This document shows positions 9,868 to 22,600 of a stretch of DNA of 64,000 bases, one piece after another; within the stretch, counting starts at the first letter, position 1; each line of letters begins with the position of its first letter. Source of the stretch: Sporothrix humicola (Eukaryota; Ascomycota; Sordariomycetes; Ophiostomatales; Ophiostomataceae). The notes below the pieces were generated by a model. It had not been told where the DNA came from. It was given only the letters and a program-made list of their open reading frames with translations, and ran no database searches. The stretch spans positions 186,001 through 250,000 of the forward strand of contig WNYE01000041.1 of the NCBI GenBank assembly GCA_021396245.1, read 5' to 3'. The position numbers and the translations under genes are program-made.

Positions 9868-12534
9868 CTACCCCTTGTGGTTGAGCCAGGCCCAATAGGC
9901 GACGACCATCCAGGCGACGCGGAAGGCCATGGCATAGAACTCCCAGCCGGCCAGCTGGAGCAGCCGCCGTTGTGACGAGCGGGCACTGCGTCGTCGTCGT
10001 GCTGCGGCCGCTGAACTGCTGTTGGCACCGCTGCCGCTGCGTCCCAGACCGCTAAAAAAGCCGCCGAGACCACCACCGACACCCCCTCCACCTCGCCGCC
10101 GACGACCACCGCCTCCCTGCAACCCGAGCGTGCCCATAATAAACCGCCGGACGCCGGTGAGGGCGGCCACACTAAGACCAAACACACCGCGCCGTGCAGC
10201 TGGCTGCCAGCGACTGCCGCCGCCAAGGTTCACGTCGACCATGTAGTCGTCGGCGAGCAGGTCGTTGTGGCCATAGGCCGAGTCGTCGGATTCCGAGTCG
10301 TCTGAGTCACGCGCAATCTGGATCTTGGGCCCGCCGCGCATCTCGTAGGCGTTGACCGTCGACGATGTCCTAGCAGCGTGGCCGTTACGACGCCCCTTTT
10401 GGTTTCGGCTGCCGGAATTGGCAGCATACTGGCTCTGCTGTGGTTGGGGAGGATACTGGTTCGAGTAGCTCCGTCCGCGCGAGTAGGTCGCGGGCACGGC
10501 GCGGAATGACACAAAACTCGACGAGTCGCTGGCGCCCTTTTCGCTGTTTGTGCTCACAGCACCGGCGCCACCGCTAGCGCCACCTCCACCAGCGCTTCCA
10601 CGGCCGTACTCGTCGTCCTCGACCTTGGCCTTGTTGAACATGGGAAGAACAGACGAAGGCATGCTGGACGAGGGCGAGTTTGCGTCCTGTGCGAGCGGGT
10701 CAAAGGCAAAGACAGGCAGGTTTAGGACCTGGATAAGCACAGCGTAGATGGCTAGTAGAACAATAGACACAACAGCCATGCCGCCGTAGCGTGCAAAGGT
10801 ACCGAGCTGGTTGGGCAGCAGACAGAGATGTGTCTGCATCGTGGGGGGAGGCACTTCACCCGGAGGCGCACCAACGGTGGCCAGCGGGTTGCCCTTGGCA
10901 TCGACCGGGTTGTAGAGACTCAGCATCAGGAAGCCCGGTGTCGGCACGCCCATGGCCATGCTAAACGACTTGACTGTAATCTCGGGCACTTTCTCCTGTC
11001 TTTCGTCGTGCACGACCTCGCAGTAGTCATGGTCGTCGCCCGAAAACGCGTGCTTGACGTTGCCAATGGACTTGATCAGCTTGACTGAGTCGGCCTCGCT
11101 CAGCACATTCTGGTACTGGTATCCGCCGGACACGGAGATGGCGTTCCGGTGGTCTGGGAAGACGGGCGTGTCTGGGCTGTCTGCAGGCGGCTTTGCGGGA
11201 GGCCAGTGTTCACGCAGCGGGCCACAAGGCGTTCCTGGCGGCCGGTAGAGCGGCACATGTGTCAGGAGCACGGTCGGCAGGTCGGCCTGCAAAGCATCGC
11301 CTGCACCCTGTGCTTTGGCCAGGGCAGCAGTGTCGAACTTGGCCGAGTTTAGGTCTTCGACACGGTGCGGGTACGAGACCTCTTCACCCGCGCCGCGCTG
11401 GAACTTGAGCTCGCGAGCCACGGCCCGCGTCTTCTCCCAAGCGACGTTCTTCAGAAACTCCTCTGTCGGCTGCCAGATTTGCTGGACATCGCTCTGGCTA
11501 GCACGGTCAGATGCATCAGCGCTGAGAGACACCGTGTCGACGGACACAAAGGTATGGTTGCCAATGACGTCGACGCGGTTGCCCTCGCCAAAGTAGCTCT
11601 GGAAGCGGTTGCGCACCGACAACTGCACCTCGGACCCGAAACCCAGGTCGTGGTTGCCCGGAAGACTCGTAATTACGCGGCGGCCACGCTGGCCCGGGCC
11701 TGGATCAGTGCCGCCCAGTGTCCACGGGTCCAAAAAGATGTCGCCGAAGCGAGCGTACTCCTTCAGCCAGTAGTTCTCGTCGTACTTCTTGCGCCACATC
11801 TTGGCGTAGCCCTGCTCACGGTCTGGCCGTCTGCTCCACGAGGGATCTTGGAAGGTGCCGTGGGCCGGCTTCCACTCGCGGCCTCCGTCGAAGAGATCGC
11901 CCAGGAAAAAGACAGTGTCTGGCCGCAGCTGCTCTTGCAGCTCGCGGTACGACCGCCGCATGTAATTGTCCGTCAGCATCACGGTCAGCGAGCTGAGCGG
12001 CCATGGCCGGCCCGGGTAGGTGTGGGCATCGATGATCTGAGGATCGGCCACAAAGACCAGATGGTGCGGCTCGGCGCCCGCGGGCCATTTCTCCCAGTGA
12101 TCCCAGTGACAGTGCATCACTTTCGCGTGGAAGTTGCCGCGCTCGCCCCAGAGCAGCACGAGCACCCAAAAGATCACCAGAAAGTGCGGCACACTGAATA
12201 TGCGCTGCGGTGCCAGGTTGTGCCGCACCACCCGCAGCAAAGTTTCGGCGGCCACAATGGCCAGAGGCTGTGGACGCGGCCGTCGTCGTCGGCTGTCCTG
12301 CAGGAGTGTGCTGGCCCGCGTGCCCGTCAGCAGCAGGCTGCCTATGCTGGCGGCCGCGCTGAGAGTCCGGCGGATGCTGTAGCCCCAGAGGAGCCGCAGC
12401 ACGTTGAGTGCGAGGGCGCCGAGGTCATCGTTGGAGGAATTTGCGTCAAAGTTGAGGTTGCGGTTGTTGCGGGCTGCGGATGACCGAGGCGGTCCGGAGG
12501 ATGGCGTGTAGCCGTTGCTATAAGGCGTCGCCAT
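9868..12534 (-). CDS. Cdc1/Ted1-family ER metallophosphoesterase
   Basis: This single exon of 888 residues belongs to the calcineurin-like phosphoesterases of the Cdc1/Ted1/PGAP5 group. Family members act at the ER membrane and remove ethanolamine-phosphate from GPI-anchor mannoses, which affects GPI-protein export and manganese-dependent phenotypes. Metal-binding motifs are in order: DPQ near 164-166, GDLFDGG at 212-218, GNHD at 293-296, THVPLYR at 425-431 and SGDDHDYC at 498-505. The last replaces the usual GH-x-H, as in this family. A membrane segment precedes the catalytic domain (about 117-129), another follows it (about 583-605), and a third lies near the C-terminus (about 867-884). Between the last two is a 260-residue low-complexity region with Ser, Gly and Arg runs, longer than in yeast. 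I cannot decide between the Cdc1 and Ted1 orthologue. Confidence 0.9.
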   Translation of the reverse strand: MATPYSNGYTPSSGPPRSSAARNNRNLNFDANSSNDDLGALALNVLRLLWGYSIRRTLSAAASIGSLLLTGTRASTLLQDSRRRRPRPQPLAIVAAETLLRVVRHNLAPQRIFSVPHFLVIFWVLVLLWGERGNFHAKVMHCHWDHWEKWPAGAEPHHLVFVADPQIIDAHTYPGRPWPLSSLTVMLTDNYMRRSYRELQEQLRPDTVFFLGDLFDGGREWKPAHGTFQDPSWSRRPDREQGYAKMWRKKYDENYWLKEYARFGDIFLDPWTLGGTDPGPGQRGRRVITSLPGNHDLGFGSEVQLSVRNRFQSYFGEGNRVDVIGNHTFVSVDTVSLSADASDRASQSDVQQIWQPTEEFLKNVAWEKTRAVARELKFQRGAGEEVSYPHRVEDLNSAKFDTAALAKAQGAGDALQADLPTVLLTHVPLYRPPGTPCGPLREHWPPAKPPADSPDTPVFPDHRNAISVSGGYQYQNVLSEADSVKLIKSIGNVKHAFSGDDHDYCEVVHDERQEKVPEITVKSFSMAMGVPTPGFLMLSLYNPVDAKGNPLATVGAPPGEVPPPTMQTHLCLLPNQLGTFARYGGMAVVSIVLLAIYAVLIQVLNLPVFAFDPLAQDANSPSSSMPSSVLPMFNKAKVEDDEYGRGSAGGGGASGGAGAVSTNSEKGASDSSSFVSFRAVPATYSRGRSYSNQYPPQPQQSQYAANSGSRNQKGRRNGHAARTSSTVNAYEMRGGPKIQIARDSDDSESDDSAYGHNDLLADDYMVDVNLGGGSRWQPAARRGVFGLSVAALTGVRRFIMGTLGLQGGGGRRRRGGGGVGGGLGGFFSGLGRSGSGANSSSAAAARRRRSARSSQRRLLQLAGWEFYAMAFRVAWMVVAYWAWLNHKG

Positions 12535-13627
12535 GGCAGGCGACAGCCATCACCTGCTTGCGTGTGTCTCTGTTGTGTCGTCAAAGTTTTGTCGTTGTCG
12601 TCGTCGCGGTCGGGAGTGGAAAGACAGCTCGTTCTCTGGCGTCTCCTAAGATGCCTGTGACGACCGTCGAGCTCTTGTTGGAAGAGGAAAAAGGTAGGGA
12701 AGAATCGTCGAGAAGTCGTCGCGCGGTGTCGTTGGCCGCAGATCGAAAAGGCCGTGAACTGATGCAACCCCCTTTTTTTCTGTTTCGTTGACGTTTTTCG
12801 AAAGTTCAGACGATGCGAGAAGGAGACTGTAGAGAAAGTGTGTGTGGAGGATCTTTTTAACACGCTGCTTTGCCAGTCGCGGTTTCCTCGTTGAATCAAC
12901 GGCTCTTTGAGGCCTACTGTGCTCCAATAGGGGGCAGGGGCGAGGGGCCAGCTGCAGGTCGCGCTTTCTCTACCCGTTGGACAAAGAAAAAGAGTCGAGA
13001 AAAGAAGGAGAAAAGAAGGCGGCAGGCGGCACCAGTGGCCTCGTCGGGATTAGCGTCCACTGGCAAGGGGGTGGTGGGTGGGTGCCACCCCCTCGAAAAC
13101 AGGGCCTCCAGGGCTCTAGGCATGTGGCTGGAAGCAAGCCAGCGAGCCTAAATGCTCCCAAATGCACCCGCAGATTGGTGGTTACTGTAGGTGGCCGGCC
13201 CCAGATCGGGCAGCCGCTAGCGCCGCGCATAAAGGGGCAGACCAGTGGATGCCGCGTGGGGATCGCTGCGCCGCCTGCTATTTAACATTGCAGTGTAATA
13301 CGGTGGAAAGTGGAAAGAGTGAATACGAGCATTTGGAGATCGACAACATTGAAAGTTTACGTTGCAACGCGATGACAAACAAACCGAACAGCTTCTTCAT
13401 TTTTGACTGCATTATTCAAAAGTTTGTGCAAAAATGAATAAAAATAAAAGACAAAATACTGCGACCGGGTCGCGTCTAACTAATGCAGGACCCCTCGTCT
13501 TTGAGACAAAACGGGTGGCATAAAAAAGAAGAAACCAAAGAAAAGGAAGAGAAAAATGACAAAAAATGTCAAGAATGTGAATCAATAAAAGCTTGATACC
13601 CGCGGTTGATACCTCCACCGGGCTTCC
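12535..13627. other. Intergenic region upstream of the phosphoesterase gene
   Basis: About 1.1 kb lies between two minus-strand genes. It should hold the promoter and leader of the phosphoesterase gene and the 3' end of the beta-glucosidase transcript. The + strand near 12,980-13,020 is purine-rich. I see no RNA gene or convincing small coding region. Confidence 0.6.
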
Positions 13628-16600
13628 CTAAAATACCCAGGTGAACGACTCGTCCACGGAGAACGAGATGGTGCGCCGGATATCTGCCGACGACGCGCCG
13701 ATCAGAACATTGAAACGGCCTTCTTCGGCAATCCACCGCCCGATCGAAGTGTCAAAGTAGCCAACGGCGTGCTTGTCGAGTGACAGGCGGATGTGCTGTG
13801 TCTCGCCGGGCTCCAGGAACACCTTTTCGAACGCCACCAGCTCCTTCTCGGGCCGCTTGAGGCGCGACTTTTCGTCGTGCACATAGACTTGCACCGTCTC
13901 GGCACCCTCGACGTCGCCAATGTTGCTGACGGCAAGCGTGATCTCGACCGTGCTGCCGGCCTCAGACGACAGAGTCTTCTTGTTGATCGACGGCCGGCCG
14001 TACTCGAACGTGGTGTACGACAATCCGTGGCCGAAGGGAAACAGCGGCTCGATCTTGGCCCGTTCGTAGTGGCGGTAGCCAATGTATAAACCCTCGCCGT
14101 AGACGACCTCGAGGTTCTCGCCGGGCCAGTTGTGGTATGCCGGCGAGTCTTCCAGCTTTCTGGGGAATGTGCACTACACATAGAAGTCAGTACAAAAGTC
14201 TCAATATATGATCGCACCAAATCATTACTCCCATCACAACTTACCGGAAGCTTGCCGCTGGGGTTCTTCTTGCCAAAGAGAACGTCTGCCAGCGCATTGC
14301 CCGCCTCCTGTCCCTGGTACCATGCCTGCAGGATTGTCGGCACCTTGTCAGCCCACGGCATCGTGACCGGCGAGCCAGACTGGTTGACAACGACCGTGTT
14401 GGGGTTGGCGGCCAGGACGGCCTCGATGAGTTGGTCTTGGTTGCCGTCGAGAGGCAGATCCATCGTCTGCCGGTCGTAGCCCTCCGACTCCCACTCGGCA
14501 TCGACACCCACAATCATAACGGCAACATCGGCATCACGGGCAGCCGCCACGGCCTCCTCCAGGTAGTCGATCTGGTCCTGCTCCTTGAAGCCGATGCGGC
14601 AGCCACCATACCGGTGCGTCGTGTTGAACCGCTTCTGCTTGCTGACCGGGCGCAGCTCGTTGGTCATGCGCACCTTGAGCTCCACAGCCTGGCCGGCCTG
14701 CATGTCGACGTCGACGAGGTAGTCGATCGAGCCGTCAAACATGGCCTCGCCCTCCTCGGTCCAGTCCCAGAGGTCGAGCACTTCTTTGCCGTCCACATAC
14801 AGCTTGCCCGGGCCGACGCTCATAAAACTGAGAGTGTGCTTGCCCGTCGATGTCGGCTTGAGATACGTCGTCGCAATGGCCGACCACTGGGGGCCGACCT
14901 GTGCCACAGGAGCAGAGTCCCACAGGAAGAGGTCCGTGTTGGTGCGCTTCTGGGTCAGTACCGGGCTACCCTCGAATTGGTCGCCGGCAAACCAGTCGAT
15001 CGTCACGCCCTGAGAGCCGTCACGGTTGCTACAGAACGGCGAGGCCACTGGAAGCCACTTGTTGATATGGCACCCGACGGCGTATGCCACCTCGGTCTGA
15101 CCGCCAGCTTCCTTGATGGCACGGTTGATGCTCTCCAGCGGCAGGGTTGTGTAGTACGGGTTGAGACTGGCACTGCCACCGCCGCCAGCAATTGCACGGT
15201 TGGCATTGGGGCCGATGACGGCCAGCTTCGTCGTCCGCGGGTCGATGGGCAGAATCGATGTCTCGTTCTTGAGCAGGGTAAGGCCCTGTGTGCCGGCTTC
15301 GCGGATCAGTTCACGGGTCTCGGCGCGGTTGTCTTCACGCTCTGGAAGCTCCTCCGACAGGTCGTTGCCCTTGACGCGTGTGACGAGAGTAAGTGCATTT
15401 TCTGTAGCCCTGTCAATGTCTTCTACAGTCAGAGTGCCATCCTCGACTGCCTTGAGTGCTTTTTCGAATCGCCATTTGATCGAGAAGGGGAACTCGATAT
15501 CGCAGCCCGCCTTCAGCGTCTCAGCAGTCGAGTTCAAGCCGTCCCAATCGGAGATTACCGTCCTGTATGCTGTTAGACATGTCTGGTCTATGCTGAAATG
15601 TGAGGAACATGTAGGTCTTACCCGTCAAATCCCCACTCGCCGCGGAGAATTTCTGTCAACGTGTGGCGGTTCATATCCGCATGCACGCCGTTGATGAGGT
15701 TGTATGAAGACATGACAGCCCAGGGATTCGCTTCACGGACGGCAATCTCAAATGGACGAAGGTAAAGCTCGCGCAGAGACCGTTCCGGGACGATGGAGTT
15801 CACATTGTTGCGCTCCGTTTCTTGCTCGTTGGCAACAAAGTCTGTTCCAAATATGTCAGTGGTTGAAGTGGGTTTACAATTTCAGACAGCCTTCGAGAAA
15901 ACATACGCTTGATTGCTGCGGCAACTCCCTTTTGCTGGAGACCACGAATGTATTGCGCGGCGAGCTTTCCCGTCAAGAACGGGTCCTCGGAAAAAGACTC
16001 GAAATTTCTGCCGCCAAGAGGGTGACGATGCAGGCACACAGTTGGTCCGAGCAAGATGTTGGCAGATCTCGCCTTGGTCTCGTCACCCAGATGCTGGCCA
16101 ACCTGGTACAGGATATCCTTGTTCCATGTTGCCGCCAGGGAAATACCGCAAGGGAACAACGCAGCCTGGTGTTGTTAGAAAAGGCCTAGCTTTTCATCTT
16201 TGAGGCGCAAAATCTCAGGTTCTCGGTGCGGGAGTGCGTACCTTGGTTCCGCCGACAAAAATGCTGCCACGGGCACCGTTCGGGCCATCTGTGGTCTTGG
16301 CAGCCGGAATTCCCTTCTCCGGGATAGCCTTTGTGCGCCAAAAGTCGGCTGCCGTCAAAAGCGAGACCTGCAGAGTGCCATGTTAGATATCGGCCACCCA
16401 AAAAACCATTCAATTAAAATTTCAGCCATTTTCTCTATCTCTGTACCTTTTCTTCAAGCGTCAATGCTGCCAGCTTCTTGCGGGCTGTTTGGCGGGCATT
16501 GTTTAGTTGCTCGCTGGGTGTAAAAGGACTGTTTGGCGGTGATATCTCTGTGTCCGGTGTTGTACTGGGATCGGCACTTCCCATTGGCGAGGTAGTAGAG

Positions 16601-16656
16601 TCAATACCGCTATCGGAGTCAACTTCCCCAGACGAAACGGGCTGCATGGCGGGCAT
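13628..16656 (-). CDS. GH3 beta-glucosidase with PA14 domain, intracellular type
   Basis: Six exons, in transcript order: 16,656-16,447; 16,367-16,242; 16,165-15,907; 15,841-15,622; 15,562-14,245; 14,173-13,628. All introns are GT-AG (59-79 nt) and the joined frame gives 892 residues. The GH3 TIM-barrel domain contains the substrate-binding stretch GGRNFESFSEDP and the nucleophile motif VISDWDG, with Asp near residue 277. The second domain begins around GGGGSASLNP (about 398). A PA14 module is inserted near 455-600 (VTIDWFAGDQFEG), and a fibronectin III-like domain ends the protein. There is no signal peptide: the first 45 residues are an acidic Ser/Thr/Pro-rich extension. This matches the non-secreted Aspergillus BglI-like group, so the enzyme probably hydrolyses imported glucosides or glucan fragments inside the cell. 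Substrate preference cannot be read from the sequence. Confidence 0.93.
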
Positions 16657-19600
16657 GATGGTGAATGTTGAAGCACGGCGTGAATAAGCAAAAATATTGT
16701 GATAAAAGGTGTGAAAGTTTAACACTTTGTGGCCGGTTTTGAAAACCAAAATAATCCGATCCAAACTCTGATCTGAAATAGACAGGGGAATAGATATCAG
16801 GTTTAAAGCGGGAGAGGCCAGACCATATAATCAAAGCCAGAGGAGGGGTTCGTTTCTTATAAGGTGACAAGATATGGCGACAGGGCAAAAGCAGGGCAAG
16901 ACACGGCACGTCAGAACTGCAGGTCGAGTTGTCAACGGCAGGATGTGTCGTGCAGTGAGGATGTGCTTTGGGACCGAATCGAGGTGGCTGCAGGGTGAGC
17001 ACGGGATGTGGTTTTCGGTTTCTGTCGATTTGGTGTCGTTGGTCTGTTCAAGAAGACAAAACACAAAAATAAAAGACAAAATAAGGGTTGGCTGTCTCTT
17101 ATACAGGTATATGCCCGACTTGCTTGGCGTAAATCGTCGATGGAGAAGTCACAGCGGTGCTTGGGCGTATACCGGCCGATATTTACCCGTTGGAAGTCGG
17201 GAAAAGGGAAAATGGGAGTGCGATCTGCAAACGCTCGAGTGCCTAGATGTTGTAGATAGACGAAGCGAGGTGTAGACGAAAAAAGGAACAGGAAAAGGCA
17301 AGACCGAATAGGCATAAAAATGTGGACAGTTGGTTTCTATGCTGGCTTTAAGTCAAGACTTGGAGACGGGGCGTGTAAGGCCGGAATCAGGCGCCGTACT
17401 GGCAGAATATCGGGTATTCCTCGTGGGGCGGGCGTGGGCGGGAGACAGGGAGGTCTGGGGCGGTGACAGAAGAGAGGCAACAGGGAGTTCAAGATGTGTA
17501 AGATGGAGTTTGAGTAAAAAGAACAAAAAGAACACCAGCCAAAATCAAACAATTGTAAACAAAAGCCAAACAGTGGGTTTTCAGGAGGTGGAAAACAAAC
17601 TTTGTCAGAAGGCACGTTGCGTTCATAAATATAAACAGGCTTGTTGAGTGTAGAGAGCGTGTAAGAGAAAAGTGGTATTTGTTAGTGTGTCCAACTTGGA
17701 GGAGGAGTCCTCAACTTGGAGTTCTACCGGCAAGCCGCCGAGAACGAGAGGGACATTCAGAACCTCGCCTAGCGAGGTAGCACACCTTCAAATGTCGCCA
17801 TGCCTTGTATCTCCCTGTCTTTTCCCAGTTTTGTTTCGCAGGAATAGCATCTTGGTGGGCTTCAACTCCGTCCATGCGAGCACAGTCGGTAGGGACGGAC
17901 CGTATGGGCGCCACAGCCTCTGACTTTGTGCAATGCGGGCTGTCATATCAGCGTAATGCAAACTAAAAAGACTGACAATTTACCTCGGGTGGGGGTAAAA
18001 GGGCATGGCCAAGTTGTCAAGCAACCTCCATTAGGTCTTGTTCTACAAGTACAGGCTGGTCGGTTGCACGCCATTGTCGTCTCACTGTTGCTTTCTTGCT
18101 GGCTCCTCGGCGATTTCAAAATCGGAAACCGCACGACATTGGTGAGGATATAGGGTCCACAGTGGACACAGAGTGGCACCTGCTTATAGCAAGCGGATCT
18201 GTCTTGAAAGTCAGATAGAGAAGTTAGATGTATCATCAAGATACGGAGTAGAGAAACATCAAACAGCAGACGGAGGTGCCAGCCAGATGTGGGACACCGC
18301 CACGGCGGGCAGTGGGGTGGTTTTGAAGGGGAGGGTGGCCGCCAATACCCAAGGGATGGGCCAAAATGTTTGGTGAAAATTTGGGCGGTTTGCTCGGAAC
18401 AAAGTTAGACTTGCCCCTGGTCGGTGCGGCGGCGGCGGACTTGGTTCCTTGGTTCCCGAATGCACAAACGTGGAGTTTTGGGACTACTCAGGTAAAGTAA
18501 CGAAGAACGACACTGGTTGTTGCCCCCTTCAGGTGTATGCAAATGGGCTGCCAACGAACGCCAGTCTCTGAATAAATTCACCAATACTTGAACAGATACC
18601 GCTTTTGACTGATGATCTCTGCATGAGACACGGAAATTCCGCGTTCCTTGCTGGAAGATTTTTGTTGGTAAGCCGCGCGGGAGTTGTAAAGACGGTGAAG
18701 GCTTGCTGGCAAGGAAATGCAGAGATGCATATCGATAGGCATCTCGTAGTTGGACATTACTTTCTGGCAGCCGCTGCAAGTGGGTTGGTGTCACCAAAAA
18801 GCACGAGATTCGTGCCGCGAATGTGCGGTAACCTGTCTCTCTGTGCACAAGAAGCAATGTCCCACAGAGTGTCAAATACATCGAGAAAGGACCGGCGAGT
18901 ATGGGGAAGAAGCCCTTGCCCATGAGGCTGTGGGGAATCGTCAATTCTCCAACTAGCCTCCGCAGAATACTTGCAAGAATATTAGTCTCCATATTCCCAA
19001 ACGAAGGTCACTGTTTGGAGTTCACTCTGTCCATAGTAGGAGGGGCGACTGGGGTCGAACACTCACCACTGGAGAAACCCGGGGAAGGGGTCACCAGAAA
19101 AGGAAACGAAACCGTGCTCCATAAATATTTTACAGTGAGCCCCCGTTCTAAGCGCCAGTGAAAACGTGGAAGACGCCTGGTGAATTGCCCGAGTCTTGCT
19201 TCTGGAAGCGTTTTCAAGCGGTTTGGCGGGCCGGGATCCCTGTAACGGACGGGGCCCGCCAACGGGCTATTGGCTCGGCTGGCCGTAATACCCCGAGCTA
19301 ATCCTTTGTGCAAGTTTAAATTGAAGGTGCATGATGAGAGAGAGCACAACGAACGAGACGGATTCTTCTCCGTATCTATCGGGTGGTTAATGCGGTGGCG
19401 AGGCTCAGATGTGAAAAGTCGGCTCTTGGTCTTGTTGTGCACAGATGCAACAGATGCACCGTGAAAGCGGATTGGCTGCATTTTGTGTTGCACTTTCTCG
19501 AACCCTTTTTTGTTCGCATATCATTCGCTGCTAGGCCTAAAGGTGCGCCTCAATGCACACTGTTTCGCATGTCTCCGAATACTCCGTTGTCGTATTATTC

Positions 19601-22600
19601 GAGAATTGAGAATCGAGGGTCGAGAATCGAAGCTCGGGAGAGGATGGCAATGGCATGCAGCTCAGTTTTGCAACCAAAGTTGATGTTTGCCCTTTATCAT
19701 TGACCGGCATTGCAGCACCTGGCACGGCCATCGTTTCAATACAATCCGGCAACTTGTGCACCTCAGAGGGAAGAAAACTTGCCTGTTAAATTTCGTGAAA
19801 GGGTTCTAGATGTTTCGCGGCTCTTCTTAGAAGAAACGGCTGTCGATCCGCACCAGCCAACCTCGTGGGCATTGAATGCTGACACGAACTGCAGATATGC
19901 ATCCATGCAAGACTAGTAATACTGCACGCATCCGCCGCCCACTTGGTCAGGCTGTATGCGAAGCAGCATGGCAGATATTATTCCACGAGTCGATGCAGGC
20001 GGTGCCAAGGTTTGTTGGCGATATCTGTTTAGGGATCAAATCGAGGCTGGTGGTATTCGGTTTAACTTGATGGGCTCGGCCAGAGGGGCTGCAAAGGATG
20101 TTGTCGAGGCCATAATAGGAAACCAGTGCCGGCCTGCATAGTCGTCGTCGGCTTTTAGACAGACGGAAGGCGCGCTCAAGTGGCGCAGAAGGACCGTCTG
20201 AAAGTAAACAACAAGCATGCCTTCCTAATTCGGAGAAAAGACGACAACTTCAGGAAGGGCAAGAGCAGGTTTTGCCCTTTTTCGATAAAAAGATCAATGT
20301 CCGTGCCCTTTACATAAAATCTCCGGCAGGGCACCCATTCTCAGCAATACCGATATCTCCTTGTCAGACACGATATCACCAGCACGATACAGGGCTCAAC
20401 GGCGCGGCGATCCTTGTGTCCAGTCTCCACGCCCTCGACGACGACAATTTCCTCCACTCATCACACGTCACACTGGTCACATGAAAAATGATGGACAGCT
20501 GTCTCGACTGAGATTGCTGGGGCATCCGGTATTCTGCCGAGTCCGCCGGCCGGAGGATGTGAGGCTAGGGCGAGGCGACGATGCACGAGACGAGCACGAG
20601 GCACACGGTCATGCCAGAGTGCAACACTGAAGGTCGATCGCCGGTCCTACTACCCGGAGGCCATGAAACATGGAGGGCGAGCTGTGCGTGCCTGTGCCTG
20701 TACAACATACTTGTTCAGTGCATCCAGTCGCTGCCGAGAGCCCACAATAGCAGGCAGGGCGCTGGCAAGCCAGGGTGTTGATGAGGCGCGGATAGCGATA
20801 TGTGTGGGCCACCCACATACTGAACACTCAGTCGGCATCGACGGACAGAGACACTATCAACGCCGGCGGAGCGGACATCCGGGGGCTCACACTAATTTCT
20901 GTGAGCTAGGTATGCCTCTACCTATGCACGAGACCCCATTCCCGTCTGAATTCCGGACCGGCTGCCCATCCATGGCGTATTTGTCCTTGTGGAGCCTGGC
21001 GTCATCTGGCCTCATTCAGAGCGACGTTGGACCGGCCCGTCCGGACGAGGCTGCCTCGAAAGCATATAAAGCTGGTGATCGCGCCTTTCTTTGCTTTACA
21101 GTTCTTGTCAAATGAAGAAGACCGCAGATCTCGGTCAGTCTGCTTTGCAGCAGGGTGAACAGAGCTTGAGTCGTCCAAAAATATCAACACTTGTTGCGGT
21201 CCCTCTAGGTATTCATTCTTGCCATGGCTAACAAACGAAAATTGGCCAGATTCTTGGACATAAGGCACAAACTGCGAAATTATGTTAGCTTGAGCACACA
21301 ACATCCAATGCCCAAAGGTAATGATATGCACTTACACAAAACTCATGTTCTTGCATCAAGATACCTCCACGTCTTCGTGTGATACACCGCCGCAGACATC
21401 TCGGTCCCGTCAGTAAATTCTTCTGCCGGCTGTGGGATGGTGTGCGATTCAGGGCGCTGAAGGTGACAAATGGTTACTCCATCACCCACACAGAGTATCA
21501 CATTCAAATGGCGCGTGATCGAATGGTATCCCACCTTGGGCAAACGACAAGGCCGCCTTGGGATATTGGCCCTTGCTGAACGTCATCTGGAAGATAAATC
21601 AGATGGAACAAAAAAGGAACAGGGCAAAGAAGGCTGAAGAAGAACGGCCCGGGAGCAGAGCCAAGGATTGAGTAGGGCAAGGTCCGTGTGAAGCATGTGG
21701 TGAGGGGCAGTTCATATAAAAACCTCTTAAACCCATGCTGTGAGCCTCGTTTAAATTATAGCACGCACCACGTGCGAACCATTAACCACCATTAATCGGT
21801 GGCCATATTGAAAGTACCCAAAATGGGACAATCCAATATATTTTCGCCAGACACGGCAGGCTGGAAAAGAGCAATATTCATCAAGGCCGGGCATTACGCA
21901 GATGCATCTCTCCTTTATCTCGCTTGCCTTGCTTCCCCTCTTCGTCCTGGGGCAAATCAAATAAATCCCAAACGTGTGTAAATGCCCGCCGGGAATGCAC
22001 TATTTTTGAAGCGAGGAAACATCGACGGCAGTTGGGAGTTTAGAGATGCGTGTGTTTAAATGCAAACCTCCAAATATTGCACGTGCTCTGGTAATGCGAG
22101 CTTTTTGTGGCGTCGTGACCCTTGGCGCATGCGCGAAGCAAGACATTGCGAAAATGTGTGCCACAATTCCGCATACGTGCTGCACATATTCCACAAAAAG
22201 CTCAGATGAGACATGCTCACGACCGTATTCTCGCCGATGTCGTACAGCATGCAAAAAAAAAAAGGAAAGAAAAATGAAGCTACGGAGATGCTTATTGTAT
22301 CACCAGATCTTCTGTGGGCTCGCCAAGGCCAAGGGAAATTTTGCGAGAGGTACGAGCAAACCCATGGGTTGCGTGTACTTGCTTGGCGGTAACGAGACGG
22401 CTTAGTGAGTTGTCAGTTGGATGGGTTTACGTCATAAAATGAACTCGCCGATGGAGTACGACATACTGTTCAGAACTCTACAATCTCAAGCTCGTGAAAC
22501 AAATCGTGAAGTCCAGCCCTGCCAGGAGACATGGTTGAGAACTGAAATATAAAAAGAGAGACAAAAGACAGAGACAAAAAAAGCAACGTCAGGGGCAAAG

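Noticed and set aside
9868..16656. Possible cluster of cell-wall and GPI genes acting together
   Set aside because: The phosphoesterase and beta-glucosidase are neighbours but have unrelated roles (ER glycan editing against cytosolic glucoside hydrolysis). No shared promoter or regulatory motif is seen.
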